Shown in pieces: positions 9,301 to 17,986 of a DNA stretch of 27,592 bases. This stretch comes from CAZCDM01 sp964497475. GTDB taxonomy: Bacteria; Planctomycetota; Phycisphaerae; SM23-33. The notes under the pieces were generated by a model. The model was not told the DNA's origin. It ran no database searches and saw only the letters and a program-made list of their open reading frames with translations. Location of the stretch: assembly GCA_964497475.1 (NCBI GenBank), contig CAZCDM010000014.1, forward strand, positions 1-27,592. Reading direction: 5' to 3'. The position numbers were made by a program, and so were the translations under genes. Numbering within the stretch: position 1 is the first letter of the stretch; each line of letters starts with the position of its first letter.

Positions 9301-9574
9301 GGCGGAGCAGTTCTCCGGCGGGAACCCGGCCGGGCAGAGCGTCGCTGTCGCCCAGAGCGAAGTGTTCAACACCTCCAGCTGGGACCTCTGGACGCAGGAC
9401 TGGCAGAGTCAGCTCGTGCCGGTTACCCGATGGGGCCTGTGGCAGGAGGTCTTTGCCGATGGCCTCGGCCAGGTCGGCGACCACGAGGAACTGAACGAAG
9501 ATGACGTTCGCGCCATGCAGGAATACATTGACGGCATTAGCGAAGAAATGGCCGAGCTGTTCATGCAGCACTGA
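6371..9574 (+). CDS. Giant TadG-like protein with golvesin-type carbohydrate-binding-like domain
   Basis: A 1067-residue protein with the N-terminal TadG signature: RRGAVLVVVLIGMTLLV as a single membrane helix, then NRRLDMQNAADAAAASGA. The rest is presumably extracytoplasmic. Residues about 207-348 resemble the golvesin C-terminal/xanthan-lyase CBD-like beta-sandwich domain: a VDN..GGFSASGDW start, ATWQVSLPADQKYHVYVW, a YTIQTAAGPMTITVNQN strand pair, and DGLELF at the end. That domain occurs in polysaccharide-acting or surface proteins. An acidic run (EDDEDEEED) lies near 595-603, followed by a long aromatic-rich C-terminal half I do not recognise. ATG 6371 follows GGAG with about 10 nt spacing. 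It likely acts as a cell-envelope or pilus-base protein. Binding of carbohydrate is an inference. Confidence 0.85.
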   Translation: MISRQPMQHATRRGAVLVVVLIGMTLLVGLVFFVFNLGDQVNRRLDMQNAADAAAASGAGWQARSLNLAAMTNTGQAKMIATALALDAVPLAAELALIELQTSTVVDDGYATGLAKQLHFTRIPDRRLERGFARPADLRTVVADAILFVPEVEKTITVTGGDPADSEASQVLIDAAEFVPVWPGDSSTDPRYDYNQVRALIAQHGRIVDNRDGGFSASGDWSESAAVNEYRGSSQGTLDAGATATWQVSLPADQKYHVYVWCSSDTDGSHRYPRAAYTIQTAAGPMTITVNQNVDTGAWRRVASHVEFPADGSNVLGRVSLAGPPDDADREQELTNFLIDGLELFYDEIRQGGKDDEADDQAQYDELVALDRALDSPDENETEGGFDIRQTTWWSGPSGQGQLWRAAMDMRDMGRAAMEQLGPLAQANAARFGTDSGATTALVLPMTPAVPYRRGEWSDFTPVLTGRVEVDTVSQSARMTLPIYQEIAKINTLDEALDDLMGVHNDVDLRTLADGTVRPEADGLIDLTTANLLDLQQGKTSQVRDRVSQMETLAGHAEGLVGQKHYKDIRETLEEIREQVGSDQPQTAPADGGGEDDEDEEEDFNLASLITLHIELSMELLDEMQREMEQKDGLLLSLDRKCPGGGLPENVGDSGSGPWEVPLWRLGPYAQLHRWRFTRWQWDRQSGPGWTGINGIWGSAPSGRRGEETGFTVYGPYRWALLEVLKEFGKPGEHSGDLDATRFSHYATWLANIKLGYGYGLRLRQVVRYTTAVITDYTEARAFAANPETRSKILRTRYYAPRVMSSLSWDHPDWLKDTSTYFTGYWPKQEYLFVRPDIEDPAAMWIWEPAGWYDVAAGRTAARKLVDHVWVMQVHQDDVRWEHRVGLEHRRSAEDGQTIPWNLYSVQWFVFGGIEIGEKVAVANPMNWPDGADLPAPLVMLTDEERYEYTEDHDTGARREFFTQLGLAGRGVAGRVWAEQFSGGNPAGQSVAVAQSEVFNTSSWDLWTQDWQSQLVPVTRWGLWQEVFADGLGQVGDHEELNEDDVRAMQEYIDGISEEMAELFMQH

Positions 9575-9582
9575 GAGAAATC

Positions 9583-10221
9583 ATGCAGAGAATCAATTCA
9601 CACAATCGTCGTGAGGACCGGGTCCGACCGGGCACGGCGATGCTCGAGACGATTCTGGTGATTCCGCTTCTGGCGGTGGTTATCGCGGGGGTGTTTTTCT
9701 TCGGCATGGTCATGCGGAACCAGCAGCGGCTGCGGACGGCGAATCGCTATATCGCGTGGGAGGGCTTGCAGGATGATTCAATGTTGGACGAGGAATTCTT
9801 CGGCGGGCGCTCTGCCCCGGAATCGATTTCGATTCATGCAGGCAGCGGGCAGAGCGAAACCCTCAACGACCTGGTCGACGCGGCGGACGATCTCAGCGAC
9901 GGAGCCGGCGACCTGGCCGAGCGGGCCCTGCTGTCCGGCCAGGAAGGGCAGTTCCCCCACGGCTGGGCCAGACGCGTTGGGGCGCAGTTCCCGCAGGAGG
10001 TCGCCGCGCTGCAGCGCATCCAGGGCGAGCTGGACGATTCCGATAAAGGTAGCACCTCGGCGATGATTTCCCGCGAGGGCCAGCCCTGGCAGCGGAACCA
10101 GGCCAGCTTCGCCCGCAGCGTGCTGGACCTGTACCTCTCGGATTTCGATGATACCGTCGAAGACCGTGTCGGCCCGCAAGTCGGCGGGGCGATGCAGCAG
10201 CTGTACCTGCGGGGGTGGTGA
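9583..10221 (+). CDS. TadE-like pseudopilin
   Basis: A 212-residue minor pseudopilin-like protein. The basic leader ends at G17 and the mature form would start TAMLE with Glu at +5 (E22). It continues with a hydrophobic segment TILVIPLLAVVIAGVFFFGMV and RNQQRLRTANRYIAW, the usual TadE/TadF layout. The remaining roughly 160 residues form a soluble, acidic extracytoplasmic domain without a recognised motif. GAGAGAA sits just before the ATG, and the gap to the TadG-like gene is 8 nt, so the two are probably co-translated. It should be a substrate of the TadV peptidase at 1849-2448. An alternative label is a general pseudopilin of a type II-like system, but the surrounding Tad genes favour TadE. 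Confidence 0.85.
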   Translation: MQRINSHNRREDRVRPGTAMLETILVIPLLAVVIAGVFFFGMVMRNQQRLRTANRYIAWEGLQDDSMLDEEFFGGRSAPESISIHAGSGQSETLNDLVDAADDLSDGAGDLAERALLSGQEGQFPHGWARRVGAQFPQEVAALQRIQGELDDSDKGSTSAMISREGQPWQRNQASFARSVLDLYLSDFDDTVEDRVGPQVGGAMQQLYLRGW

Positions 10222-10309
10222 TCGCCGGGTCGACAGGCTGGGGCCGTCTCGGCTGCGAGCTTGCGTAGGGAACCCAAAAGCGACAGAATAGATGTGTAAC
10301 CGAATACCG

Positions 10310-10325
10310 GCCGGGCTCGCCCGGC
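10310..10325 (+). promoter_or_regulatory. GC-rich hairpin before cpaB
   Basis: GCCGGGC (10310-10316) and GCCCGGC (10319-10325) are a perfect 7-bp inverted repeat, separated by 2 nt, 22 nt before the cpaB ATG. No T-run follows, so it is not a standard intrinsic terminator; it could be an RNA-processing, stability or attenuation element in the 126-nt gap. A weak promoter-like pair, TTGCGT (10261-10266) and CAGAAT (10284-10289) with 17-bp spacing, lies upstream. Confidence 0.35.
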
Positions 10326-10347
10326 GACTTCGTTGATCGAGGACATC

Positions 10348-11160
10348 ATGGCTGAAGAGAAAACCCAGGGGATTCAGAACAAGTGGCTGCTGCTGATCGC
10401 GGCGGTGCTGGCCGGGATTGTCGTGTTCATTTACAACGCGCACATCAGCGCCATCCGCGAAGAGCAGGAAGGCGAATACATCGACGTCATCGGGCTTCGC
10501 AAAGATCTCCAGCCCGGCGAGCGTGTCACCGCACGCGATATCGAGCGTGTCTCGGTTCCGCAGGGCTCGGAGAAGGCTTTCGGCAAGGTCATGAAATGGA
10601 AGGACCGCGACTCCGTGACCGCCTCGGGCGGCCGCGAGGTCAACCAGCGCGTATTCAAGGGCCAGTACCTGCTCTGGGAGCACGTCATGGGCGGCAGCAG
10701 CAGCAGCCCGTCGGCCAAAATCGCCCCGGGCAAGGTGGCCATGCCGGTCGAGTTCGACAGCGACTACTCGCCGGGCGATATCCTCTCGGTGGGCGATTCG
10801 GTGAACCTGCTGGGCCAGTTCACCCAGCCCGGCGGGGGCGTGACGTACTATCGCATTCTCGAAGGCGTGCGGGTGTTGAACGTCGGCGGGCGCGGTGCGG
10901 CGACCGAGCCGGGCAAGGCACGCATCAGCCGATCGAGCTACGACAAAATCACCATCGAACTCGACCGCGATGTCTCGATCGAGCTGATGAACCTGCTGAC
11001 GCACATGACCGGCAGCCTGAAGGTCGAACTCAACCGCGCAGGCGATAAGCCGGCCCGTAACGTCGGTCAGATCAACCCGGCCCTGCGGACCCTGGCCGCC
11101 CGGGCCAAGAGCCTCGCCGACCAGGCCCAACCCATGCCCGCCTCGCCGGGCGGGAACTGA
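10348..11160 (+). CDS. cpaB: CpaB/RcpC-type Tad pilus assembly protein
   Basis: A 270-residue protein with a single N-terminal helix (NKWLLLIAAVLAGIVVFIYN, about 11-30) and an SAF-type domain beginning near residue 45: DVIGLRKDLQPGERVTARDIERVSVP. A second conserved block follows (GKVAMPVEFDSDYSPGDILSVGDSVNLL). This is the CpaB/RcpC family, periplasmic in other Tad systems and thought to gate or stabilise the secretin channel. ATG 10348 was chosen because GAGGA lies at the right distance; an in-frame TTG at 10333 has no such site. Its presence suggests an outer-membrane exit pore exists, yet no secretin gene is in this window. FHA-cpaF starts 21 nt after its stop. Confidence 0.88.
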   Translation: MAEEKTQGIQNKWLLLIAAVLAGIVVFIYNAHISAIREEQEGEYIDVIGLRKDLQPGERVTARDIERVSVPQGSEKAFGKVMKWKDRDSVTASGGREVNQRVFKGQYLLWEHVMGGSSSSPSAKIAPGKVAMPVEFDSDYSPGDILSVGDSVNLLGQFTQPGGGVTYYRILEGVRVLNVGGRGAATEPGKARISRSSYDKITIELDRDVSIELMNLLTHMTGSLKVELNRAGDKPARNVGQINPALRTLAARAKSLADQAQPMPASPGGN

Positions 11161-11181
11161 CACCCTAGCCGCGGAGAACGC

Positions 11182-13058
<1,877 letters not shown>

Positions 13059-13062
<4 letters not shown>

Positions 13063-13922
13063 TCCTCGCCGAGATCGATTCCCGCGTGCTGATCCACAGT
13101 GTGGTGATGTTCGCAGCCACGGCCGTGGCGGTGCTGGTTGGCGTGAACCCGCTGATCGACCTGATCTGCCGGCGCGAGCAGGGCATGGCCCATACACTTC
13201 AGCACTCGCTGCTGATGAACATCCCGCCGCGGCTGATTACGATCGCCGCCGGCGTGCTGATGGTGCTGCTGGGGCTGATGGGCTACACCCTGCTGCGGGG
13301 CAGTTTGCTGGCGATGTTCCTGGCTGGCGGCCTGGGTGTGAACCTGCCCGGGCTGTATATCGGCTACCTCAAACGCAAGCGGATCCGCCGGCTGGAAGAG
13401 CAGCTCGTCGGCGGTATTCAGACGCTGGCCTCGGGCGTTCGGGCGGGGCTGAACCTCGTCCAGTCGATGCAGATGGTCTCCCGCGACGGGCCCGTGCCCA
13501 TGCGGGAGGAGTTTGCCCACCTCGTGCGGGAGTACGACTACGGCGTGCCGCTCGACGAGGCCATGGACAACGCCGGGCGGCGGATCGGCTCGGCCGACTA
13601 TCGGCTGCTGTTCTCGGCCCTGCAGACCCACCGCGAACGCGGCGGCGACCTGGGCGATACGCTCGACCGCATCGCCGCGAGCATCCGCGAAATTCAGCGC
13701 CTCGAAAATCGCGTCCAGGCCCTGACCGCACAAGGCCGGGCCACCGCACGCTGGCTCGGTGCCATGCCCGCCGTGGTCATCGGCGTGCTGTACCTCATCG
13801 ATCCTGGCGGCGTGGTGATCCTCTTTACCGAGCCGGTGGGCAATGTGATTCTCGGTGTGGTCTTTATTTTTAACGTGATCGGGTTTCTGTGGATTCGCAA
13901 GATCATGGCGATTGATATCTGA
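13059..13922 (+). CDS. tadB: TadB-like inner-membrane platform protein
   Basis: A 287-residue type II secretion F-domain (T2SF) protein. Helices are predicted near 12-30, 57-77, 80-100, 235-250 and 260-281. The cytoplasmic T2SF core lies at about 115-230, with GIQTLASGVRAGLNLVQSM, a YGVPLDEAMDNAG segment and ERGGDLGDTLDRIAASIRE. TadB and TadC together form the membrane platform on which the ATPase acts. The GTG start at 13059 overlaps the cpaF stop (GTGA). At 287 residues it is close to the usual TadB length. The next gene, also a T2SF protein, follows after 14 nt. Confidence 0.9.
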
Positions 13923-13936
13923 CGGTAAGACAGACC

Positions 13937-14896
13937 ATGGACTGCATGACATCGACAATTCCGCTGGCTGCGTTGTTCTGGGCGGCCTGGTGGTGGACGT
14001 GGGTGATCTCGGCGATGATGTTCGCCGCGATCTTCCTGCTGGTGGTGGCGGTCTTCTCCCAGCCGGGGCAGATCGAAATGAGCTATCAGCGGCAGGCCGC
14101 CATCGCCACGGGCCATACCGACCGCAAGACCGTCTTTGAGAATCCGATCTTGCGGCCGGTGCTGTGGATCTTCCTGTCGATGGCGTCGCACTTGAACCTC
14201 CCACAGGCCAAGCGCTGGCTGAACCGCCAGCTCATCGCCGCCGGCAGCCCGAACTACTACACCGCCGAGGAATACCTCGCCCTGGCGATGCTCAACGGCC
14301 TGGGCCTGGGCGTGATCTTCGAGCTGTTCTACTTCCTGCTGCAACGCCAGTTGAGCCTGTCGATTCTGCTGCTGGGCGGGGTGATCGGCCTGACGCTGAC
14401 GCTCTATCAGATTGTCGAGCGGGCTGGCAAGCGGCTGCGGAACATCACCCGGCAGCTGCCCTACGCGCTGGACCTCATCAGCCTGGCCATGGGCGCCGGC
14501 GCCACCTTCGTCGAGGCCATCCAGACCATCGTCCGTGGCGAAGACAGCGATGCCGAAGCCGACCTGAATACCGAGCTGCGAGCCCTGCTGGCCGAGATCG
14601 AACTCGGCACGACCCGGCGCGAAGCGTTGGCGAACCTCGCCACCCGCGTGCCGCTCTCGCAGGTGCGAGCCATCGTCGCCTCGATCATGCAGGCCGAGGA
14701 ACTCGGCACGCCGCTGGGGACGGTCCTTCACGACCAGGCGACGCTGCTGCGGATGCAGCGGTCCACCCGCGCGGAAAACAAGGCCGCCTCCGCGTCGGTG
14801 CGCATCCTCGTGCCCTGCCTGCTGCTGGTCATGGCGGTCATTCTGACCGTCTTCGGCCCGGCCATCATCCGAGCCATGGAAGGGGGGCTGTTCTGA
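13937..14896 (+). CDS. tadC: TadC-like inner-membrane platform protein
   Basis: A 319-residue second T2SF-family protein, partner of TadB. An N-terminal helix pair lies near 10-40, two more helices at about 117-158, a T2SF core at about 173-285 (LPYALDLISLAMGAGATFVEAIQ, then IMQAEELGTPLGTVLHDQA) and a last helix near 290-312. The QAEELGTPLG motif and the ARxENKAASASVRI-like stretch (residues 279-290) are typical of TadC. The start could be ATG 13937 or 13946; no strong ribosome site is visible. The stop overlaps the next start as ATGA at 14895-14898, indicating coupling with the FHA gene downstream. Confidence 0.9.
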   Translation: MDCMTSTIPLAALFWAAWWWTWVISAMMFAAIFLLVVAVFSQPGQIEMSYQRQAAIATGHTDRKTVFENPILRPVLWIFLSMASHLNLPQAKRWLNRQLIAAGSPNYYTAEEYLALAMLNGLGLGVIFELFYFLLQRQLSLSILLLGGVIGLTLTLYQIVERAGKRLRNITRQLPYALDLISLAMGAGATFVEAIQTIVRGEDSDAEADLNTELRALLAEIELGTTRREALANLATRVPLSQVRAIVASIMQAEELGTPLGTVLHDQATLLRMQRSTRAENKAASASVRILVPCLLLVMAVILTVFGPAIIRAMEGGLF

Positions 14897-15975
14897 TGGC
14901 TTCTGCGATGCTGCTTTTCGTTGCTGGGCCCGACAGCGGCCATCATGCCTCGCTGGACCGGCCGGCCGTGCTTATCGGCCGTCATGCCCAGGCAGATATT
15001 CCCTGCTCCGAGCCGCACATTTCCCGCCAGCAGGCGAAAATGCAGCGGACGCCCGACGGCTGGATCGTCGAGAATCTTACGGATCGCCCGATGAAGATCA
15101 ACGGCAAGAAATACCGCCAGGGCAAGCAGGTCCTGCTGGAGACCGGCGACGCCATCGCCATCGGCGCCGAGACGGTGCTGCTGTTTGTTGATGTTGGCGA
15201 CGACCCGGCCGAAGTGCTGGGCGCCTGGAAGGGCGAACACCCGGCCCCGGCCCGGCCGGCCGCAGCCGAGCCCACAGCCGTCGCTGTGCCCACCCCGGCC
15301 GCGGGGGGCCAGCCCCAGCCCGCGCCAGCCGCACCGGCCCCCATGCCGGTCAGTCCGGTCGACGACGAGCCCGACGATGACGAAGTGGCAGCCCGCAAGG
15401 CCAAGCTCAAAAAGTATGCCATCGGCCTGGGCGTCTATCTGGCGCTGATGGCTGTAGTCGTCGTGATGCTCAGCACCCTTGGCGGCAAGGGCGAGCGGGA
15501 AGACCTCTCCCAGCCGTCGCGTCTGACCAACCAGCAACTGGAGGATGCGTTTTTCTCCCCGCTGTCGCGCTCGCCCAATGCTGTCGCTGCCGATCGGCAC
15601 CTCGAAAAGGCGAGGCAGTACTTCGAGAACCGCACTGCCTCGCCGGAGAATCTCTACCTTTGCGTGCTGCACTATCGGCTGTTCCGGGCGTACTGTCGGC
15701 CGAGCGAGCGCGTCTTCCAGCCGCGGGATGAACGCAGCTATAAAATCGTTCGCGGCGAGCTGCTGGATACGATCTCGCGGAGCTATAACGACGCCTGGGT
15801 TTACGAGAACGGCCAGCGATGGAAGGACGCTTACAGCGAGTACGAACGTCTCCTGCAGTACGTGCCCGTCGACGTGGTTACAGAGTTCTCCGACAGCGAA
15901 GTGCAGGACGTGTTCATCGAGAACATCACTGCCCACCTCCGCTACGTCAGCCGAAACCTCCGCAAGCGGCGGTGA
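14896..15975 (+). CDS. FHA domain-TM-TPR-like protein
   Basis: A 359-residue membrane protein and the last gene of the cluster. Residues 1-100 are an FHA domain: VLIGRH (GR at 28-29) and HISRQQA (41-47), with Gln where many FHA domains have His. A Pro/Ala-rich linker (about 115-155) and an acidic patch (156-163) precede one membrane helix (about 174-195). The C-terminal 160 residues are helical with a TPR-like GQRWKDAYSEYERLLQYVP unit and would be extracytoplasmic. The ATG overlaps the tadC stop. The layout mirrors the kinase at 3577-6366: cytoplasmic phospho-signalling part, one helix, TPR-like exterior. It may be a phosphothreonine-dependent adaptor or a stand-in for TadD. The function is not established. 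Confidence 0.85.
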   Translation: MASAMLLFVAGPDSGHHASLDRPAVLIGRHAQADIPCSEPHISRQQAKMQRTPDGWIVENLTDRPMKINGKKYRQGKQVLLETGDAIAIGAETVLLFVDVGDDPAEVLGAWKGEHPAPARPAAAEPTAVAVPTPAAGGQPQPAPAAPAPMPVSPVDDEPDDDEVAARKAKLKKYAIGLGVYLALMAVVVVMLSTLGGKGEREDLSQPSRLTNQQLEDAFFSPLSRSPNAVAADRHLEKARQYFENRTASPENLYLCVLHYRLFRAYCRPSERVFQPRDERSYKIVRGELLDTISRSYNDAWVYENGQRWKDAYSEYERLLQYVPVDVVTEFSDSEVQDVFIENITAHLRYVSRNLRKRR

Positions 15976-15979
15976 CGGG

Positions 15980-16013
15980 CCACGAAAAACGTGTGGCACA
16001 GCCGCCCTCGGCT
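15980..16013. repeat. Hairpin repeat element (GTGGCACAGCCG type), possible terminator
   Basis: Just after the last Tad-cluster stop. CACG-AAAAA-CGTG (981-993 of the 15 kb block) makes a small hairpin, and AGCCG-CCCT-CGGCT (16000-16013) a second one. The core GTGGCACAGCCGCCCTCGGC resembles a dispersed intergenic repeat I remember from planctomycete genomes, where its spurious translation contains AEGGCAT (here EGGCATRF on the minus strand). It could also help end the Tad transcript. No T-run follows. Confidence 0.55.
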
Positions 16014-16053
16014 ATGAAGGGCCAGGGGTAACAGCCGCAGCCTTGGGCGCGTC

Positions 16054-16097
16054 GGCATGCCCACCCACACGGGCAGGTTGCAGGCATGGGCATGGCA
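16054..16097. repeat. CATGCCCA/TGGGCATG inverted-repeat element
   Basis: CATGCCCA (16056-16063) and TGGGCATG (16087-16094) form a perfect 8-bp inverted repeat with a 23-nt spacer, ending in GGCAC. It resembles another dispersed planctomycete intergenic repeat (GGCATGCCCAC...GTGGGCATGGCAC), from memory. It lies between the converging ends of the Tad cluster and gluQRS and may act as a two-way terminator. A CCTTCAACCTTTGCCCTTCA low-complexity run follows at 16123-16142, reaching the gluQRS stop. Confidence 0.55.
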
Positions 16098-16139
16098 CCA
16101 TGCTCGGAACGTCTGAAATCAACCTTCAACCTTTGCCCT

Positions 16140-17108
16140 TCAACATTTGCTTCCTCCACGCAGCCAGGCATCGTCTTCGGCGGTGAAGGTGATGTCCCCT
16201 TTCGGCAGGCGGGTGATGTTGAAGCTGGCCCGCAGCTCAGCCAGGGATATTTCCTCTCGGCGGTCGATCTGCCCGCACCACCAGGCCAGCAGCCCCAGCA
16301 TCCGCTGGCGGGTGGTGTTGCCCTGTCGATACATGCTGATGCGGGTATCGCCGTGTCGTTTTGCCAGCCGCAGGCCGTCGGGTCCGCGGACCAGCGGCAC
16401 GTGCCAGTACCGCTCGTCGTCGTTGTAGCCCAGCAGTCGGCGGAGGTGAATCTGCCTGGCCGTCGAGTCCAGCAGATCATCGCCGCGGACGATGCAGTCC
16501 ACGCCCGCGTCGTGATCGTCGACGATGACGGCCAGTTGATAGCCGATGAGCCCCTCGTTGCGATAGATCACAAAGTCGCCGCAGGTTCGGGAGAGCTCGA
16601 CGCATTGAGGCCCGGCGAATTCGTCGTCGAAGCAGATCGGCGCGTTGTCGACCCGAACGCGCCATGCGGGCTGGCGACCGGCTGTGCGGCGGGCGTCGTC
16701 GGCAGAGGCGAATCGGCCGCGACACGTGCCCGGGTAGGTCACCTGGTGGTCGTGCGGGTCGCCTTCCTGCGGGGCTGACGCGGCGGCCAGCACGTCCTTC
16801 CGCGAGCAGATGCAGGGGAAGACGACCCCGGCGTCGATGAGCGTCTGCAGGGCCCGGCGGTGGGCGTCATCCCGCGTGGACTGGTAGAGCACCGGGCCGT
16901 CCCAGTCCAGCCCCAGCCAGGCGAGGTCGTCGATGGCCTGGCGATCCGCACCGGCCTTGGTGCGCGGCGTGTCGAGGTCTTCCATGCGGAAGTCCACCCG
17001 CCAGCCGGCCTGGCGGGCCAGCAGCCAGTTCAGCAGGAATGTCCGGGCATTGCCCAGATGCAGCGCCCCGGTCGGCGAGGGGGCCAGTCGTGTGATGTGC
17101 TCAGCCAT
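16140..17108 (-). CDS. gluQRS: Glutamyl-queuosine tRNA(Asp) synthetase
   Basis: A 322-residue paralogue of the glutamyl-tRNA synthetase catalytic domain that attaches glutamate to the queuosine of tRNA(Asp), without an anticodon-binding domain. Seen: RLAPSPTGALHLGNA with the HIGH-like HLGN at 17-20, the ribose/ATP region FRMEDLDTPR, a zinc site C99-x-C101...Y125-x3-C129 as in GluQ proteins, and a KMSKS-like LRLAKRHG (K250). Length fits GluQRS (about 300) and not full GltX. The ATG at 17108 was preferred to the in-frame one at 17126 because a TACGAT hexamer lies exactly 6 nt before it, implying a leaderless start. It is divergent from surE. Confidence 0.93.
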   Translation of the reverse strand: MAEHITRLAPSPTGALHLGNARTFLLNWLLARQAGWRVDFRMEDLDTPRTKAGADRQAIDDLAWLGLDWDGPVLYQSTRDDAHRRALQTLIDAGVVFPCICSRKDVLAAASAPQEGDPHDHQVTYPGTCRGRFASADDARRTAGRQPAWRVRVDNAPICFDDEFAGPQCVELSRTCGDFVIYRNEGLIGYQLAVIVDDHDAGVDCIVRGDDLLDSTARQIHLRRLLGYNDDERYWHVPLVRGPDGLRLAKRHGDTRISMYRQGNTTRQRMLGLLAWWCGQIDRREEISLAELRASFNITRLPKGDITFTAEDDAWLRGGSKC

Positions 17109-17114
17109 GGGCTC

Positions 17115-17120
17115 ATCGTA
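17115..17120 (-). promoter_or_regulatory. -10 element, leaderless gluQRS promoter
   Basis: TACGAT on the minus strand, with six bases (GAGCCC) between it and the ATG at 17108. Transcription would start at or next to the A of ATG. No clear -35 hexamer is visible; the best is a weak TTTCGG with 17-bp spacing. Confidence 0.5.
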
Positions 17121-17168
17121 CCGCAAGGGTGGCCTGGCCGAAACCCGCCAGCAGCGGCGGCTTGCCCC

Positions 17169-17197
17169 TTGGCCCGCCAGGGGCTGTCGGGTAGACT
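17169..17197 (+). promoter_or_regulatory. Promoter of surE, leaderless layout
   Basis: TTGGCC (17169-17174), 17-bp spacer, TAGACT (17192-17197), then six bases (CTGGCC) before the ATG at 17204. No Shine-Dalgarno fits. The same TTGGCC-17-TANNNT-6-ATG layout is found before ybeY. Confidence 0.6.
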
Positions 17198-17203
17198 CTG
17201 GCC

Positions 17204-17986
17204 ATGCGAATTCTCATCAGCAACGACGATGGCATCTCCGCGCCGGGGCTGGCTGCGCTGGTATCGGCCGTGGGCGACCTGGGGGAGATCACGGTCGTGG
17301 CGCCCGACGCGCCGCAGTCGGCGATGGCCCACTCGATCACGCTCACCCAGCCGCTGACGGTGCAGTACGTCCGCCTGCCGGGCGAGCACAGCTTCGAGGG
17401 CATGAGCGTCGACGGCCGACCGGCCGACTGCGTTCGCCTGGCGATTCGCAACCTCATGGACGATCGCCCGGACTTGGTGCTCAGCGGCATTAACGCCGGG
17501 GCCAACGTCGGCGTGAACGTGTTTTACTCCGGCACGGTGGCGGCCGCGGCCGAGGGCGCGATGATGTCGATTCCAGCGGTGGCCTTCTCGGCGGCGCTGG
17601 ACAAGAACAACCAGGCCGACTTCGTATCGGTCGCTCGTCACTGCCGGGCCGTGCTCGATGGCCTCCTGGCGGCGGGGCTGGCCGGCGGCGAGCTGATTAA
17701 CGTCAACTGTCCGATCATCTCGCCGGGCTATCCGTGTGGCGTGCGGGTGTGCGAGCAATCCGACGCCGACGTGATCGACACCTACATCCGCGAGGATACG
17801 CCGGAAGGCATGGAGCGGTACCGCCTGGCCGAGGAGTACGATTTCACCGACCCGCACGAAGCCTCCGACGTCTATCTGATCCGCCAGGGGTATGTCACCG
17901 TCACGCCGCTGCACACCAGCCTGACGCGACACGAGAGGCTTACGAGCCTGCGGAGCAGTGTCGATGCGACGACGCTCTCATCGTGA
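17204..17986 (+). CDS. surE: 5'/3'-nucleotidase SurE
   Basis: A 260-residue SurE family phosphatase that removes phosphate from nucleoside monophosphates in the cytoplasm, using a divalent metal. The metal and active-site residues are in the expected places: SNDDG with D8 and D9, S39 in APDAPQSA, and N97 in SGINAGANVGVNVFYSGTV. Length is typical (about 250-270). The ATG is preceded at 6 nt by TAGACT with a TTGGCC -35, so a leaderless transcript is likely. The last 9 nt overlap the end of the convergent DUF4159 gene. In many proteobacteria surE sits with pcm, nlpD or rpoS; here it does not. Confidence 0.95.
   Translation: MRILISNDDGISAPGLAALVSAVGDLGEITVVAPDAPQSAMAHSITLTQPLTVQYVRLPGEHSFEGMSVDGRPADCVRLAIRNLMDDRPDLVLSGINAGANVGVNVFYSGTVAAAAEGAMMSIPAVAFSAALDKNNQADFVSVARHCRAVLDGLLAAGLAGGELINVNCPIISPGYPCGVRVCEQSDADVIDTYIREDTPEGMERYRLAEEYDFTDPHEASDVYLIRQGYVTVTPLHTSLTRHERLTSLRSSVDATTLSS

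Noticed and set aside
6722..9571. 949-codon open frame on the minus strand, antisense to the TadG-like gene
   Set aside because: A shadow frame of high-GC coding sequence: no recognisable domain, His/Arg/Pro-rich composition, and the sense protein has clear TadG and golvesin-like features.
16140..17108. Full-length glutamyl-tRNA synthetase (gltX)
   Set aside because: It is too short, with no anticodon-binding domain, and has the GluQ zinc site.
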